Positions 12,960 through 21,101 of a DNA stretch of 34,872 nucleotides are shown piece by piece. Both the position numbers and the translations under genes were made by a program. Numbering within the stretch: the first letter of the stretch is position 1; the number at the start of each line of letters is the position of its first letter. Under the pieces are notes generated by a model. That model did not search any database. It was given only the letters and a program-made list of their open reading frames with translations, and was not told the DNA's origin. The stretch lies in NCBI RefSeq assembly GCF_000190375.1, contig NZ_AEWG01000009.1, positions 1 through 34,872 of the forward strand, in the 5' to 3' direction. This DNA comes from Rubrivivax benzoatilyticus JA2 = ATCC BAA-35 (GTDB taxonomy: Bacteria > Pseudomonadota > Gammaproteobacteria > Burkholderiales > Burkholderiaceae_C).

Positions 12960-13449
12960 GGCGATCTCCGGGCAATCAGGGGGGGGAGCGCGAGCCTAAC
13001 CCACGCCCTCTATAAGGGCAAGTACGAATAAATGGGGTCAGACACCAAAAGACAATACGATCGACAAGCACGCCGCGTTAAATGGGGACATAGTCATGTT
13101 CCGCGACAGTGCACCGGAGCGCGGGCCCGGTGCGTGCGAGGCGACGATCGCCCGAATGTCGGCCGCGCCCGGCGCGGGTCGCCGTGAGCTGGTGCGCGGC
13201 AGCGGGAGCCCGCACCACGAGCGACCGGCGACACGCACGAGCGCGCCGGGCGTGCATTCGGGAATGTCCGGAGGCCGCCGGGTGGGCGGGCACGCGCCGG
13301 CTCAGCCCTCCTGCGTGAAATCGCGCTCGGGCCTGAGCCTGGCGCGCAAGGCCTTCCGGCCTTGCACGTCCCGGCTCAGCCCTCTTGCGTGAAATCGTGC
13401 TCGGGCCTGAGCCTGGCGTGCAAGGCCTTCCGGCCTTGCACGTCCCGGC
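12960..13449. other. 490-bp gltB upstream region with decayed RAYT-type sequence
   Basis: I find no convincing gene here. From the gltB side it holds a run of eight G (12979-12986), a small inverted repeat GCCCT/AGGGC (13005-13019) with a TATA-containing loop that may be part of the gltB promoter, and RAYT-associated motifs at 13030-13098. A stretch without clear features runs 13110-13296, and the 74-bp tandem repeats begin at 13297. Short open frames here lack start signals and recognisable domains. Confidence 0.6.
13030..13098. mobile_element. RAYT-associated terminal motifs
   Basis: Two motifs, AAATGGGGTCAGACACC (13030-13046) and TTAAATGGGGACATAGTC (13079-13096), lie 48 bp apart as imperfect direct copies of an AAATGGGG core. 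From memory, such sequences often flank REP-associated tyrosine transposase genes in proteobacteria. With the RAYT-like gene at 13450-14124 they suggest the edge of an old element. I cannot define exact ends or a target duplication. Confidence 0.5.
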
Positions 13450-13456
13450 TCAGCCC
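13297..13456. repeat. 74-bp tandem repeat (2 full copies plus 12 bp) with hairpin
   Basis: Copy 1 spans 13297-13370, copy 2 spans 13371-13444, and the first 12 bases of a third copy are at 13445-13456. The full copies differ at only three positions, all C/T changes. Each contains the hairpin GCAAGGCC-TTCC-GGCCTTGC. In copy 2 the stem extends to a perfect 11 bp (CGTGCAAGGCC/GGCCTTGCACG, 13417-13442), while copy 1 has one mismatch. The stop codon of the RAYT-like gene (13450-13452) lies in the partial third copy. This is the place expected for REP-like repeats served by a RAYT, though I see no GTAG guide tetranucleotide. Confidence 0.85.
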
Positions 13457-14124
13457 GGCCGGCGGGCGGGGGCCGGCGCCGGGCGCGCCGGTCGTCCCCG
13501 CGGACGGGGCCGCAAGGGCCGGGCGGTCTGCTCGCCCAGGCGGGCCAGGAAGCTCGGCCCCCCGACGGCCCAGCCGCCCAGCGCGGCTTCGCGCAGTGCC
13601 GCCGCCTGGGCGGGCGGGACGCCGGTGTCGAGCAGACGGCGGTACGCGGCTTCGCGCTCGAACGGCGTGTTGCCCAGTTGCCAGACTTCGGGCGGGTCGC
13701 TGACCAGCGGGTCGCGACCGCCGGTGCGGTGCGCCGCGCTGGAACACGGCGCCGCCGCGTCGACCAGCCGCAGCGCCGCCAGCAGCCAGTCACCCGGCTC
13801 GACCGGCGCGCAGCGGTAGCGCCCGTCCCACAGCGTGCCGCGGCCGCCGTGGCGCTGGCGATAGGCCGCGACGTAGCGCCGGCCCAGCGACTGCATCATG
13901 CGCGAGAGCGCGTCCTCGGCCGGCGGTGTGGCCAGGATCTGGACCTCGGTGTCGGGCAGCGCGTAGGCGTGGATCGCGACCCGCTGGGCCACCGCGGCCT
14001 CGCGCAACGCGGCGACGAAGGCGCGCCGATCCTCGTCGTCGGCGAACACGCTGCGACCGTCGTGGCCGCGCTGGACCACGAGGTGGCCGCAGCCGGGCAG
14101 CACGAGCCGAGGCAGCCGCGCCAT
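13450..14124 (-). CDS. RAYT/Y1-transposase-like protein lacking the HUH motif
   Basis: This 224-residue protein resembles REP-associated tyrosine transposases (Y1_Tnp). The N-terminus MARLPRLVLPGCGHLVVQRG, FADDEDRRAF, a helix with ALSRMMQSLGRRYVAAY (candidate catalytic Tyr region) and GTLWDGRYRC all match. The C-terminal part has the family's LGNTPFEREAAYRRLLD and ends in an Arg/Pro-rich tail. The metal-binding motif normally read as NHVHLL is here DTEVQIL: both histidines are replaced (E and Q), so strand cleavage is unlikely. The region after WLLAALRLVD, where RAYTs have RYIELNPVRAGL, is also degenerate. The ATG at 14124 is 5 nt beyond the dgt stop, so it is probably expressed with that operon. 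It may be a domesticated DNA-binding protein or a decaying gene. Confidence 0.75.
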   Translation of the reverse strand: MARLPRLVLPGCGHLVVQRGHDGRSVFADDEDRRAFVAALREAAVAQRVAIHAYALPDTEVQILATPPAEDALSRMMQSLGRRYVAAYRQRHGGRGTLWDGRYRCAPVEPGDWLLAALRLVDAAAPCSSAAHRTGGRDPLVSDPPEVWQLGNTPFEREAAYRRLLDTGVPPAQAAALREAALGGWAVGGPSFLARLGEQTARPLRPRPRGRPARPAPAPARRPG

Positions 14125-14129
14125 CGCGA

Positions 14130-15281
14130 TCAGAGCGCGAACAGGTCGCGGCCGGTCAGCCGCTGGTGCTCGCGCAGCGCGAAGCGGTCGGTCATGCCGG
14201 CGATGTAGTCGGCGACCGCACGGTGGAAGTCGCTGGCACCGGCGTAATCGGCCGGCATCTCCTGCGGCGCCGAGACATAGGCCGCGAAGAGTTCGGCGAC
14301 GACAGTGCGCGCACGCACCGTCACGTCGACGACCTGCGGGTGGCGGTACAGCTCCTTGAACAGAAAGCGCTTCAGCTCCGAAAGCGGCTCGCGCACCTCG
14401 TCGCTGAAGGCGGCAATGCGCGGCAGCCGTCGCAGCGCGTCGGCATCCTCGGGCTGGTGCCTGGCAAGCTGGCGGTTCGTCTCGTCGATCAGGTCGTAGA
14501 CCAGCGCCGACAGCAAACGCCGCAGCGTCTCGAACAGCAGGCGCCGCGGCGGCATCGCCAGCAGCTTCGGGTGCGCGGCGAGCGCCTCGTCGCGGAAGCG
14601 CGCATACAGCGCCAGCTCGTCGAGCTGCTCCATCGTGATCAGGCCGGAGCGCACGCCGTCGTCGACGTCGTGGGCGTTGTAGGCCACCTCGTCGGCGAGG
14701 TTGACGATCTGCGCCTCCAGCGAAGGCTGCGTGCCGTCGAGGAAACGCCGCGCCGGGCCGTCGGGCTCGGCGGCGCACATCAGCTCGGCGTGATGGCGCG
14801 AGCAGTGTTTCAGGATGCCTTCGCGCGTCTCGAAGCTGAGGTTCAGGCCGTCGAACTCCGGATAACGCTGCTCCAGCTTGTCAACGACACGCAGGCTCTG
14901 CAGGTTGTGCTCGAAGCCGCCGTGGCCGGCCATGCACTGGTTCAGCACGTCCTGGCCGGCGTGGCCGAACGGCGTGTGGCCGAGGTCATGGGCCAGCGCC
15001 AGCGCCTCGATCAGCTCCTCGTTCAGGCGCAGCTGGCGCGCGATCGAACGCCCGAGCTGCGCGACCTCCAGCGAATGCGTCAGCCGGGTGCGGAACAGGT
15101 CGCCTTCATGGTTGACGAAGACCTGGGTCTTGTAGACCAGGCGCCGGAAGGCCGTGCTGTGCACGATGCGGTCGCGGTCGCGCTGGTGCTCGGTGCGCGG
15201 CGCCGCCGAGCCTTCGTCGATGCGCCGCCCGCGGCTGCGCCACGGGTCGACCGCCCACGGAGCCAGGCCGGTGCCGTTCAC
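14130..15281 (-). CDS. dgt: Deoxyguanosinetriphosphate triphosphohydrolase-like protein
   Basis: This 383-residue HD-superfamily enzyme hydrolyses dNTPs to deoxynucleosides and triphosphate, influencing dNTP pools. Metal ligands are visible: H69 in RLTHSLEV, the HD pair H98-D99 in [13 protein letters not shown], and a later Asp in [12 protein letters not shown]. The N-terminal [20 protein letters not shown] is typical of the dgt/dGTPase-like subfamily. The start is GTG at 15281, overlapping the aroB stop (GTGA), which fixes it despite a longer open frame upstream. Substrate preference within the family cannot be read from sequence. Confidence 0.93.
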   Translation of the reverse strand: MNGTGLAPWAVDPWRSRGRRIDEGSAAPRTEHQRDRDRIVHSTAFRRLVYKTQVFVNHEGDLFRTRLTHSLEVAQLGRSIARQLRLNEELIEALALAHDLGHTPFGHAGQDVLNQCMAGHGGFEHNLQSLRVVDKLEQRYPEFDGLNLSFETREGILKHCSRHHAELMCAAEPDGPARRFLDGTQPSLEAQIVNLADEVAYNAHDVDDGVRSGLITMEQLDELALYARFRDEALAAHPKLLAMPPRRLLFETLRRLLSALVYDLIDETNRQLARHQPEDADALRRLPRIAAFSDEVREPLSELKRFLFKELYRHPQVVDVTVRARTVVAELFAAYVSAPQEMPADYAGASDFHRAVADYIAGMTDRFALREHQRLTGRDLFAL

Positions 15282-16369
15282 GCCACGAGATGGCGCTCGA
15301 TCGCCTCGGCGACCAGCGCGTCCGGCGCCGCGCACACGACGGCGCGGCCCGGGGCCTCGATCAGCACGAAGCGGATCTCGCCGCCTTCGGCCTTCTTGTC
15401 GACGCGCATCAGCTCGAGGTAGCGCTCGATGCCCAGCCGCGGGCCGCGCACCGGCAGGCCGGCACGTTCGCACAGGCGTTGCAGGCGCTCGACGAAAGCC
15501 GGCGGCACCAGACCCAGCAGCGCCGACAGCTCGGTGGCCATCACCATGCCGCAGCCGACGGCTTCGCCGTGCAGCCATTCGCCATAACCCAGGCCGGCTT
15601 CGATCGCGTGGCCGAAGGTGTGGCCGAAGTTGAGGATCGCGCGCAGACCGGCTTCGCGCTCGTCCTGGCCGACGACCTCGGCCTTGATCTCGCAGGAACG
15701 CTGCACCGCGTACGCCAGCGCGGCGCGGTCGCGCGCGCGCAGCGCGTCGACGTTGGCCTCGATCCAGTCGAGGAAGCCGGCATCGGCGATCGGCCCGTAC
15801 TTGATGATCTCGGCGAGTCCGGCGCTGACTTCGCGCGCCGGCAAGGTGTCCAGCGTGTCGAGGTCGCAGATCACGCGGCGCGGCTGGTAGAACGCGCCGA
15901 TCATGTTCTTGCCCAGCGGGTGGTTGATCGCCGTCTTGCCGCCGACCGAGGAGTCGACCTGCGCCAGCAGCGTCGTCGGCACCTGCACGAAGGGCACGCC
16001 GCGCATGTAGCTGGCGGCGGCGAAGCCGGTGATGTCGCCGACGACGCCACCGCCGAGCGCGTAGAGCACCGTCTTGCGGTCGCAGCCTCGTGCCAGCAGA
16101 TGGTCGAAGATCAGGTTCAGCGTCTGCCAGGTCTTGTGCGCCTCGCCGTCGGGCAGCACGACGGTGCTGACGTCGCGGTGCAGCGGCGCCAGCGCGCGGC
16201 GCAGCGCGTCGCCGTGCAGCGGGTCGACCGTGGTGTTGGTGACGATGACGGCATGGGCCGCACGCGGCAGGCCCTGCCAGCACGCGGGCGCGGCGAGCAG
16301 GCCGCCGCCGATCAGGATGTCATAGCGCGAATCGGGCGTCGCGACGGAAACGGAGACGGGTTCGCTCAT
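15278..16369 (-). CDS. aroB: 3-dehydroquinate synthase
   Basis: This 363-residue cytosolic enzyme converts DAHP to 3-dehydroquinate, the second step of the shikimate pathway, using NAD(+) and a divalent metal. The NAD-binding glycine motif [19 protein letters not shown] and the substrate region [20 protein letters not shown] are present. The zinc ligands are the Glu in [11 protein letters not shown], the His in [11 protein letters not shown] and the His in [10 protein letters not shown]. Length is normal. The ATG at 16369 lies 34 nt downstream of aroK, the usual aroKB arrangement after pilQ in beta- and gammaproteobacteria. Confidence 0.97.
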   Translation of the reverse strand: MSEPVSVSVATPDSRYDILIGGGLLAAPACWQGLPRAAHAVIVTNTTVDPLHGDALRRALAPLHRDVSTVVLPDGEAHKTWQTLNLIFDHLLARGCDRKTVLYALGGGVVGDITGFAAASYMRGVPFVQVPTTLLAQVDSSVGGKTAINHPLGKNMIGAFYQPRRVICDLDTLDTLPAREVSAGLAEIIKYGPIADAGFLDWIEANVDALRARDRAALAYAVQRSCEIKAEVVGQDEREAGLRAILNFGHTFGHAIEAGLGYGEWLHGEAVGCGMVMATELSALLGLVPPAFVERLQRLCERAGLPVRGPRLGIERYLELMRVDKKAEGGEIRFVLIEAPGRAVVCAAPDALVAEAIERHLVA

Positions 16370-16403
16370 GGCGGCGACAGTGTACGGCGCCGCCCGAGAC
16401 GCC

Positions 16404-17018
16404 TCAGTGGCGGTCAGCGGCGCTCGACGCCTCGGCGGGCGGGTGGTCGATCGGCGACGGCACGCGGCCGGGATCGACGAGGCCGGCCAGCTCCAGCTGC
16501 ATCAGCACCATGCCGATCAGCGAGGGCACCGACGGCCGCGTCGTCTCGACGACGAAGTGCGCGCAGCGGCGGTACAGCGGGTCGCGGTCGCGGAACAGCT
16601 CGCGCAGCCGGCGCTGCGGATCGCCCACCTGCAGCAGCGGCCGCGTCGTGTCGTGGCGCAGGCGGCGGAACAGCTCTTCCGGCGTCGAGCGCAGATAGAA
16701 CACCTGCGTGCGCGAGTGCAGCGCCTCGCGGTTGGCCGGCCGCAGCACGGCACCGCCGCCGGTGGCGAGCACGCAGCCGGGCTGGCGCGTCAGCTCGTCG
16801 ATCGTGCGCTGCTCGAGGTCGCGGAAGGCCTCCTCGCCGTGGGCGGCGAAGTAGTCGCGGATGCTGATGCCCAGCGAGCGCTCGATCTCGGCGTCGCTGT
16901 CGACGAAACGCAGCCCGAGCTGCCGCGCCAGATGGCGCCCGACGGTGGACTTGCCACTGCCGGGCATGCCGACGAGGGAGAGGATCACGCGACGAGGCTC
17001 CGGGAGCGAGCGCCGCAC
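16404..17018 (-). CDS. aroK: Shikimate kinase
   Basis: This 204-residue enzyme phosphorylates shikimate at the 3-hydroxyl with ATP. The P-loop GMPGSGKST is at 17-25, the shikimate-binding Asp lies in VDSDAEIE (39-46), the glycine motif in ATGGGAVLR, and the lid Arg region in [13 protein letters not shown]. The GTG at 17018 is needed to include the first beta-strand (VILSLVG), since the next Met is inside the P-loop. The C-terminus is about 20-30 residues longer than in short AroK proteins and is proline-rich. It lies 73 nt after pilQ and 34 nt before aroB. Confidence 0.95.
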   Translation of the reverse strand: MRRSLPEPRRVILSLVGMPGSGKSTVGRHLARQLGLRFVDSDAEIERSLGISIRDYFAAHGEEAFRDLEQRTIDELTRQPGCVLATGGGAVLRPANREALHSRTQVFYLRSTPEELFRRLRHDTTRPLLQVGDPQRRLRELFRDRDPLYRRCAHFVVETTRPSVPSLIGMVLMQLELAGLVDPGRVPSPIDHPPAEASSAADRH

Positions 17019-17091
17019 CGTCCGGCCTGCCGGCCCGCTGCGGCACGCGCGGGCACGGCAGGCGAGCGCCTCAGGTCCGACACGTCAGGCG

Positions 17092-19215
17092 TCAACGCAC
17101 CGCAGCCCGGTCGGTCACGATCTTGGGCGTCAGGAACACCAGCAGCTCGGTCTTGCTGGAGGTACGCGTGGTGCTGCGGAACAGGACGCCCAGCCCCGGG
17201 ATGTCGCCCAGCAGCGGCACCTTGCTGACGTCGGTGCTCTCGCTTTGCGTGTAGATGCCGCCGATGACCACCGTGCCGCCGTTCTCGACCAGCACCTTGG
17301 TCTTGACGTGCTTGGTGTCGATCGCGAAGCCGGCGGCGGTCGAACGGCCGACGCTGTCCTTGTTGACGTCGACGTCGAGGATCACGTTGCCTTCGGGCGT
17401 GATCTGCGGCGTGACCTCGAGCTTGAGACTGGCCTTGCGGAAGCTGATCGAGGTGGCGCCGCTGGAGGTGCTCTCCTGGTATGGCAGCTCCTCGCCCTGC
17501 TCGATCAGCGCCTTCTCCTGGTCGGCGGTGATGACACGCGGGCTGGAGACGATCTTGCCCTTGCCGTCGGCTTCCAGCGCCGAGAGCTCCAGGTTCAGGA
17601 AACGCGTCAGGCTGGAGTTGAACAGCGACACCGCGAAGGTCGGTGCCGAGGTGACGCCGCTGAAGTTCGACGACGAGATGTTGGCCGGCAGGTTGACGAA
17701 CTGGGTGCTGTTGAAGCCCGGGTCCTTCAACAGCTGGCCCGTCTGGTAGCCGACGTCGTCGTAGTTGCCGCCGACACCGACGCCCACACCGCCGTTGTTG
17801 TAGAACTTCGGCGCGGCATTGGCGCCCAGCTTGACCCCGAGCGCCCGCCCGAAGGTGTCGTCGGCCTCGACGATGCGCGCCTCGATCATCACCTGGCGCA
17901 CCGGGATGTCGATCTTGGCGATCAGCTGGGTGATCTCCTCGAGCTTGCTCGGGATGTCGGAGACGAAGAGCTGGTTGGTGCGCGTCTCGAAGATCACGCT
18001 GCCGCGCGGCGACAGGATGCGCGAGGCATGCGACGAGCCGCCGCTCTGGCCCTGGTTCTGGCCCAGCAGCCCCTTGGCCACGACCTCGGCCTTGGTGTAG
18101 TTGAGCTGGAAGGACTGGGTGCGCAGCGGCTCGAGCTCGGCGACCTTCTTCTTGGCCTCCAGGTCGACCTGCTCCTTGGCGGCCAGCTCCTCCTTCGGCG
18201 CGATCCAGAGCACGTTGCCGGACTTCTTCACGCCCAGGCCCTTGCTCTGCATGATGATGTCCAGCGCCTGGTCCCAGGGCACGTCCTTCAGCCGCAGCGT
18301 GACGGTGCCAGTGACGGTGTCGCTGGTCACGACGTTGAAGTTGGTGAAGTCGGCGATGACCTGCAGCAGCGCCCGGACCTCGATGTTCTGGAAGTTCAGC
18401 GACAGCTTCTCGCCCTGGTAGCCCGGGCCCTGCGTCAGCTTGTTCGGGTCCATCTTCAGCGGCCGGACCTCGAGCACGAACTGGTCGTCGGTCTGGTAGG
18501 CGCTGTGCTCCCAGGCGCCGGTGGGCTCGACGACCATGCGCACGCGGTCGCCGGCCTGCACCGTCGACACCATGCGCACCGGGGTGCCGAAGTCGGTGAC
18601 GTCCAGCCGGCGGCGCAGCGCGTCGGGCAGCGTCGCGCGCGGGAACTCGACGACGAGGTTCTGGCCCTGCTGGCGCAGGTCGACGCCGAGCTGCGCGCTC
18701 GGCAGCGCGACGACGACGCGGCCGGCGCCGTCGGCACCGCGGCGGAAGTCGATGCCGCGAATGCTCTGCGTCTCGACGTTCTGCGACGGCGCGAAGTGAA
18801 CCGGCTGTTCGGCCACGGCGATCTGCGGCGCCACGGTGTTCAGCACCAGCAGCAGCGCGTTGCCCTGGATCTGGGCCTGGTAGCTCGTCGGCTGCTTCAG
18901 GTTGAGCACCAGACGCGTGCGGTCGCCGGCCTGCGCGATGCTGACCGAGCGCAGGTTGCCCTGGTTGACCTCGACGCTGTTGCGACCCATCGCGTTGCCG
19001 ACGCCGGGCAGGTCCACCGCGATGCGCGGCGGGTTCTGCACCGAGAAGCCGTTGGGCACCGCCGCCAGCGGTTCGCTGAGTTCGATGCGCACGACCTCGC
19101 CGCCGGCCTGCTGGGTGCTGCTGACCGACTGGATCGCCGGATCGGCCCAGGCAGCCGGGGCGAGCAGCAGGCCGCTGGTCGCGATGGCCGCAAGAACGGC
19201 TCGCCAGTTGAACAT
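17092..19215 (-). CDS. pilQ: Type IV pilus secretin PilQ
   Basis: This 707-residue outer-membrane secretin forms the pore for the type IV pilus. The order is a signal peptide (MFNWRAVLAAIATSGLLLAPAAWA), two AMIN peptidoglycan-binding domains (about 25-250), an STN/N0 domain (ISFQN-like LSLNFQNIEVRALLQVIADF), an N1 domain, and the secretin core ending in VPLLGDIPGLGVLFRS and ELLVFLTPKIV. Three in-frame ATGs are possible (19251, 19242, 19215). I prefer 19215 because GAGGAG lies nine bases upstream and it gives a clean signal peptide; 19251 would overlap the pilP stop as ATGA. Confidence 0.96.
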   Translation of the reverse strand: MFNWRAVLAAIATSGLLLAPAAWADPAIQSVSSTQQAGGEVVRIELSEPLAAVPNGFSVQNPPRIAVDLPGVGNAMGRNSVEVNQGNLRSVSIAQAGDRTRLVLNLKQPTSYQAQIQGNALLLVLNTVAPQIAVAEQPVHFAPSQNVETQSIRGIDFRRGADGAGRVVVALPSAQLGVDLRQQGQNLVVEFPRATLPDALRRRLDVTDFGTPVRMVSTVQAGDRVRMVVEPTGAWEHSAYQTDDQFVLEVRPLKMDPNKLTQGPGYQGEKLSLNFQNIEVRALLQVIADFTNFNVVTSDTVTGTVTLRLKDVPWDQALDIIMQSKGLGVKKSGNVLWIAPKEELAAKEQVDLEAKKKVAELEPLRTQSFQLNYTKAEVVAKGLLGQNQGQSGGSSHASRILSPRGSVIFETRTNQLFVSDIPSKLEEITQLIAKIDIPVRQVMIEARIVEADDTFGRALGVKLGANAAPKFYNNGGVGVGVGGNYDDVGYQTGQLLKDPGFNSTQFVNLPANISSSNFSGVTSAPTFAVSLFNSSLTRFLNLELSALEADGKGKIVSSPRVITADQEKALIEQGEELPYQESTSSGATSISFRKASLKLEVTPQITPEGNVILDVDVNKDSVGRSTAAGFAIDTKHVKTKVLVENGGTVVIGGIYTQSESTDVSKVPLLGDIPGLGVLFRSTTRTSSKTELLVFLTPKIVTDRAAVR

Positions 19216-19247
19216 CGTTCGAATCTCCTCGGTGTCCTTCATCGCCG

Positions 19248-19778
19248 TCATCGCGCCCTCTCCTGCAGTTGCAGCACGGCCGGGCGCTCGACCCACTCGC
19301 CGGCGGCGTCCTGCACGACCTCGCGCAGCGCGATCTCGCTTTCGGCGATGCGCATCACACGGCCATAGTTCTGGCCCAGGTAGTCACCCACCTTGACCTG
19401 GTACAGCAGGTTCTCCACCCGCAGCAGCGCGAACTGCTGGCCTCCCCGCACGACGCTGCCGACCATCGACATGCTGTCCAGCGGGTAGGCCTCGAGCGGC
19501 TCGCGGCGGCGGTTCATCTCCGACGCCAGCAGGGAGTTCGGCTGCCGCGCCTCCTGCTTGAGGGCGACCGACAGCTTCTGGTTGCTGAACGGCTCGACCC
19601 CCTGCGCCTGGGTGTAGGGCTCGGGGTCGAAGCGCTTGGGCGCCTGCAGCGGCTGCACGCTCGGCTTCACCTCGCGCCGCTGCTGGTCCATCCAGGCCTG
19701 GAGTTCCTCGTTCTGGTCGGCACAGCCGGCGACCAGCGCGGCGGCCAGCGCGAGCGCCAGGCCGGTTCGGGCGGGCAT
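19248..19778 (-). CDS. pilP: Type IV pilus lipoprotein PilP
   Basis: This 176-residue inner-membrane lipoprotein links the PilMNO platform to the PilQ secretin. The signal peptide ends in LVAGC (Cys19). The mature part has the proline-rich linker (QPLQAPKRFDPEPY) that reads as the PilP extended region, followed by the beta-sandwich domain (SMVGSVVRGGQQFALLRV, VGDYLGQNYGRVMRI). The length is usual. The start overlaps the pilO stop by one base (TGATG), indicating coupled translation. Confidence 0.95.
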   Translation of the reverse strand: MPARTGLALALAAALVAGCADQNEELQAWMDQQRREVKPSVQPLQAPKRFDPEPYTQAQGVEPFSNQKLSVALKQEARQPNSLLASEMNRRREPLEAYPLDSMSMVGSVVRGGQQFALLRVENLLYQVKVGDYLGQNYGRVMRIAESEIALREVVQDAAGEWVERPAVLQLQERAR

Positions 19779-20467
19779 CACTTGCGGCCCCCCTTCTTCT
19801 TCTGCTGCGACGCGGCCGCCTTGCGCCGCTCTTCGACCTCGGACGGGTCGAGATAGCGGTAGGTGCGCGCGGTGGCCTCCATCGCCAGCATGCCGTTGGC
19901 TTCCTTGGGCATCTGCGTGATCGTGAGGTTCTGCAGCGTGACGATGCGCGATAGGTTGGCGACGTCGGCGGCGAACGCCCCGACGTCGTGGTAGCGCCCG
20001 GAGACCTTGATCGAGATCGGCAGCTCGGCGTAGTAGTCCTTGACCTCGACCTGGCCGGGACGGAACAGCTCGAACTGCAGGCCGCGGCCGAGGCCGGCCT
20101 GGTTGATGTCCGACAGCAGCGCGTCCATCTCGGCCTTGCCCGGCAGCTGGCGCTCGAGCTGGGTCACGTACTCCTGCACCTGCTCCTTCTGCTTGCGCAG
20201 CTCGCCGATGTTGACCGCCTGCGAGAGCTTGTTGCGGTATTCGGTCTTCAGCGCCGGCTCGCGGTCGCGCTCGGCCTGCAGTTCGTCGTTGGCCGCCGAC
20301 AGCAGCAGGAACCAGCCGAGCACGACGGTCACCAGCGCGGCCGCGGTCCAGGCCGCGGCCTTGGGCAGCGGCGGCCACTGGCCGGGCTCGTTGACGTTGA
20401 TCCCGCGGAACTGGGAGGCAGCCCGTTCGAACAGGCCGCCGAGGTCGATGTTGACGTTTCGGGCCAT
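19778..20467 (-). CDS. pilO: Type IV pilus inner-membrane protein PilO
   Basis: This 229-residue bitopic membrane protein heterodimerises with PilN in the alignment complex. A short cytoplasmic N-terminus precedes one transmembrane helix (about 37-57, AAAWTAAALVTVVLGWFLLL). A periplasmic coiled coil (about 60-115, with LRKQKEQVQEYVTQLERQL) and a ferredoxin-like domain follow, ending in a Lys-rich tail. I chose the ATG at 20467 (MARNVNIDLGG) because GAGG lies just upstream and it begins 7 bp after the pilN stop; an upstream in-frame Met at 20506 lies inside pilN. Confidence 0.95.
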   Translation of the reverse strand: MARNVNIDLGGLFERAASQFRGINVNEPGQWPPLPKAAAWTAAALVTVVLGWFLLLSAANDELQAERDREPALKTEYRNKLSQAVNIGELRKQKEQVQEYVTQLERQLPGKAEMDALLSDINQAGLGRGLQFELFRPGQVEVKDYYAELPISIKVSGRYHDVGAFAADVANLSRIVTLQNLTITQMPKEANGMLAMEATARTYRYLDPSEVEERRKAAASQQKKKGGRK

Positions 20468-20474
20468 GCTCGCC

Positions 20475-21101
20475 TCAGGAAGACTTCGCGGCGACAGCCG
20501 AGGCACCCTTGGCGGGCGCCGAGGCGGCAGCGGCGGGGGACTGCGGGCGCTTGAGCGTCACGCGCATCGAGAAGTCGAACAGGCGCGAGGTGTCGCGGCT
20601 GTTCGCCTGGGCGCTGCGGGCCTTGATCTCGACGAGCTCGGGGCGCTCCAGCCAGGGCGAGTTGTACAGCGCGTTGCGCAGGAACTCCGAGACGCGCTCG
20701 TTGGTCTGCGCCACGCCGGCGATCGTCACGGTGCGCCCGCTCTGGCGGATGCTGGTCAGGTACACACCCTCGGGCGTCTGCTTGACGAGTTCGTTGAGCA
20801 GGTAGACCGGCGTGTTGCGGTCGGTCTGCAGGTCCTCGACCGCCTTCTGGCGGGACTTCAACGCCTCGATCTCGCTGCGCAGCGTCGCGATGTCCTTGAT
20901 CTCCTTGTCGAGCACGGAGATCTTCGACTTGAGGAAGGCGTTGCGGTCGGCCTGCGTCGAGGTCATCTGCTGGAGCGCGGTGTACCAGACGCCGACGGCG
21001 GCCACGCCGCCGCAGGCAGCCAGCCCCAGGCCGACGAGGAAGGCCCGCTTGCGCTGGCGCCGCTTCTCCTCGCGATGCGGCAGCAGGTTGATGAGGATCA
21101 C
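20475..21101 (-). CDS. pilN: Type IV pilus inner-membrane protein PilN
   Basis: This 208-residue protein begins with the conserved cytoplasmic motif INLLPHRE (residues 3-10), the segment that docks into PilM. A transmembrane helix (about 22-45), a coiled coil (about 50-95, SKISVLDKEIKDIATLRSEI) and a periplasmic ferredoxin-like domain follow. The start is GTG at 21101, overlapping the pilM stop (GTGA). An Ala/Ser-rich C-terminal tail (about 190-208) is somewhat longer than in model species. Confidence 0.95.
   Translation of the reverse strand: MILINLLPHREEKRRQRKRAFLVGLGLAACGGVAAVGVWYTALQQMTSTQADRNAFLKSKISVLDKEIKDIATLRSEIEALKSRQKAVEDLQTDRNTPVYLLNELVKQTPEGVYLTSIRQSGRTVTIAGVAQTNERVSEFLRNALYNSPWLERPELVEIKARSAQANSRDTSRLFDFSMRVTLKRPQSPAAAASAPAKGASAVAAKSS

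Noticed and set aside
13096..13392. Plus-strand open frame of 98 codons beginning in the RAYT-associated motif
   Set aside because: No SD, no domain, Arg/Gly/Pro/Ser-rich, and it runs into the tandem repeat. It looks like noncoding repeat-derived sequence.
13297..13456. CRISPR array
   Set aside because: The repeat is contiguous 74-bp units without unique spacers and there are no cas genes.
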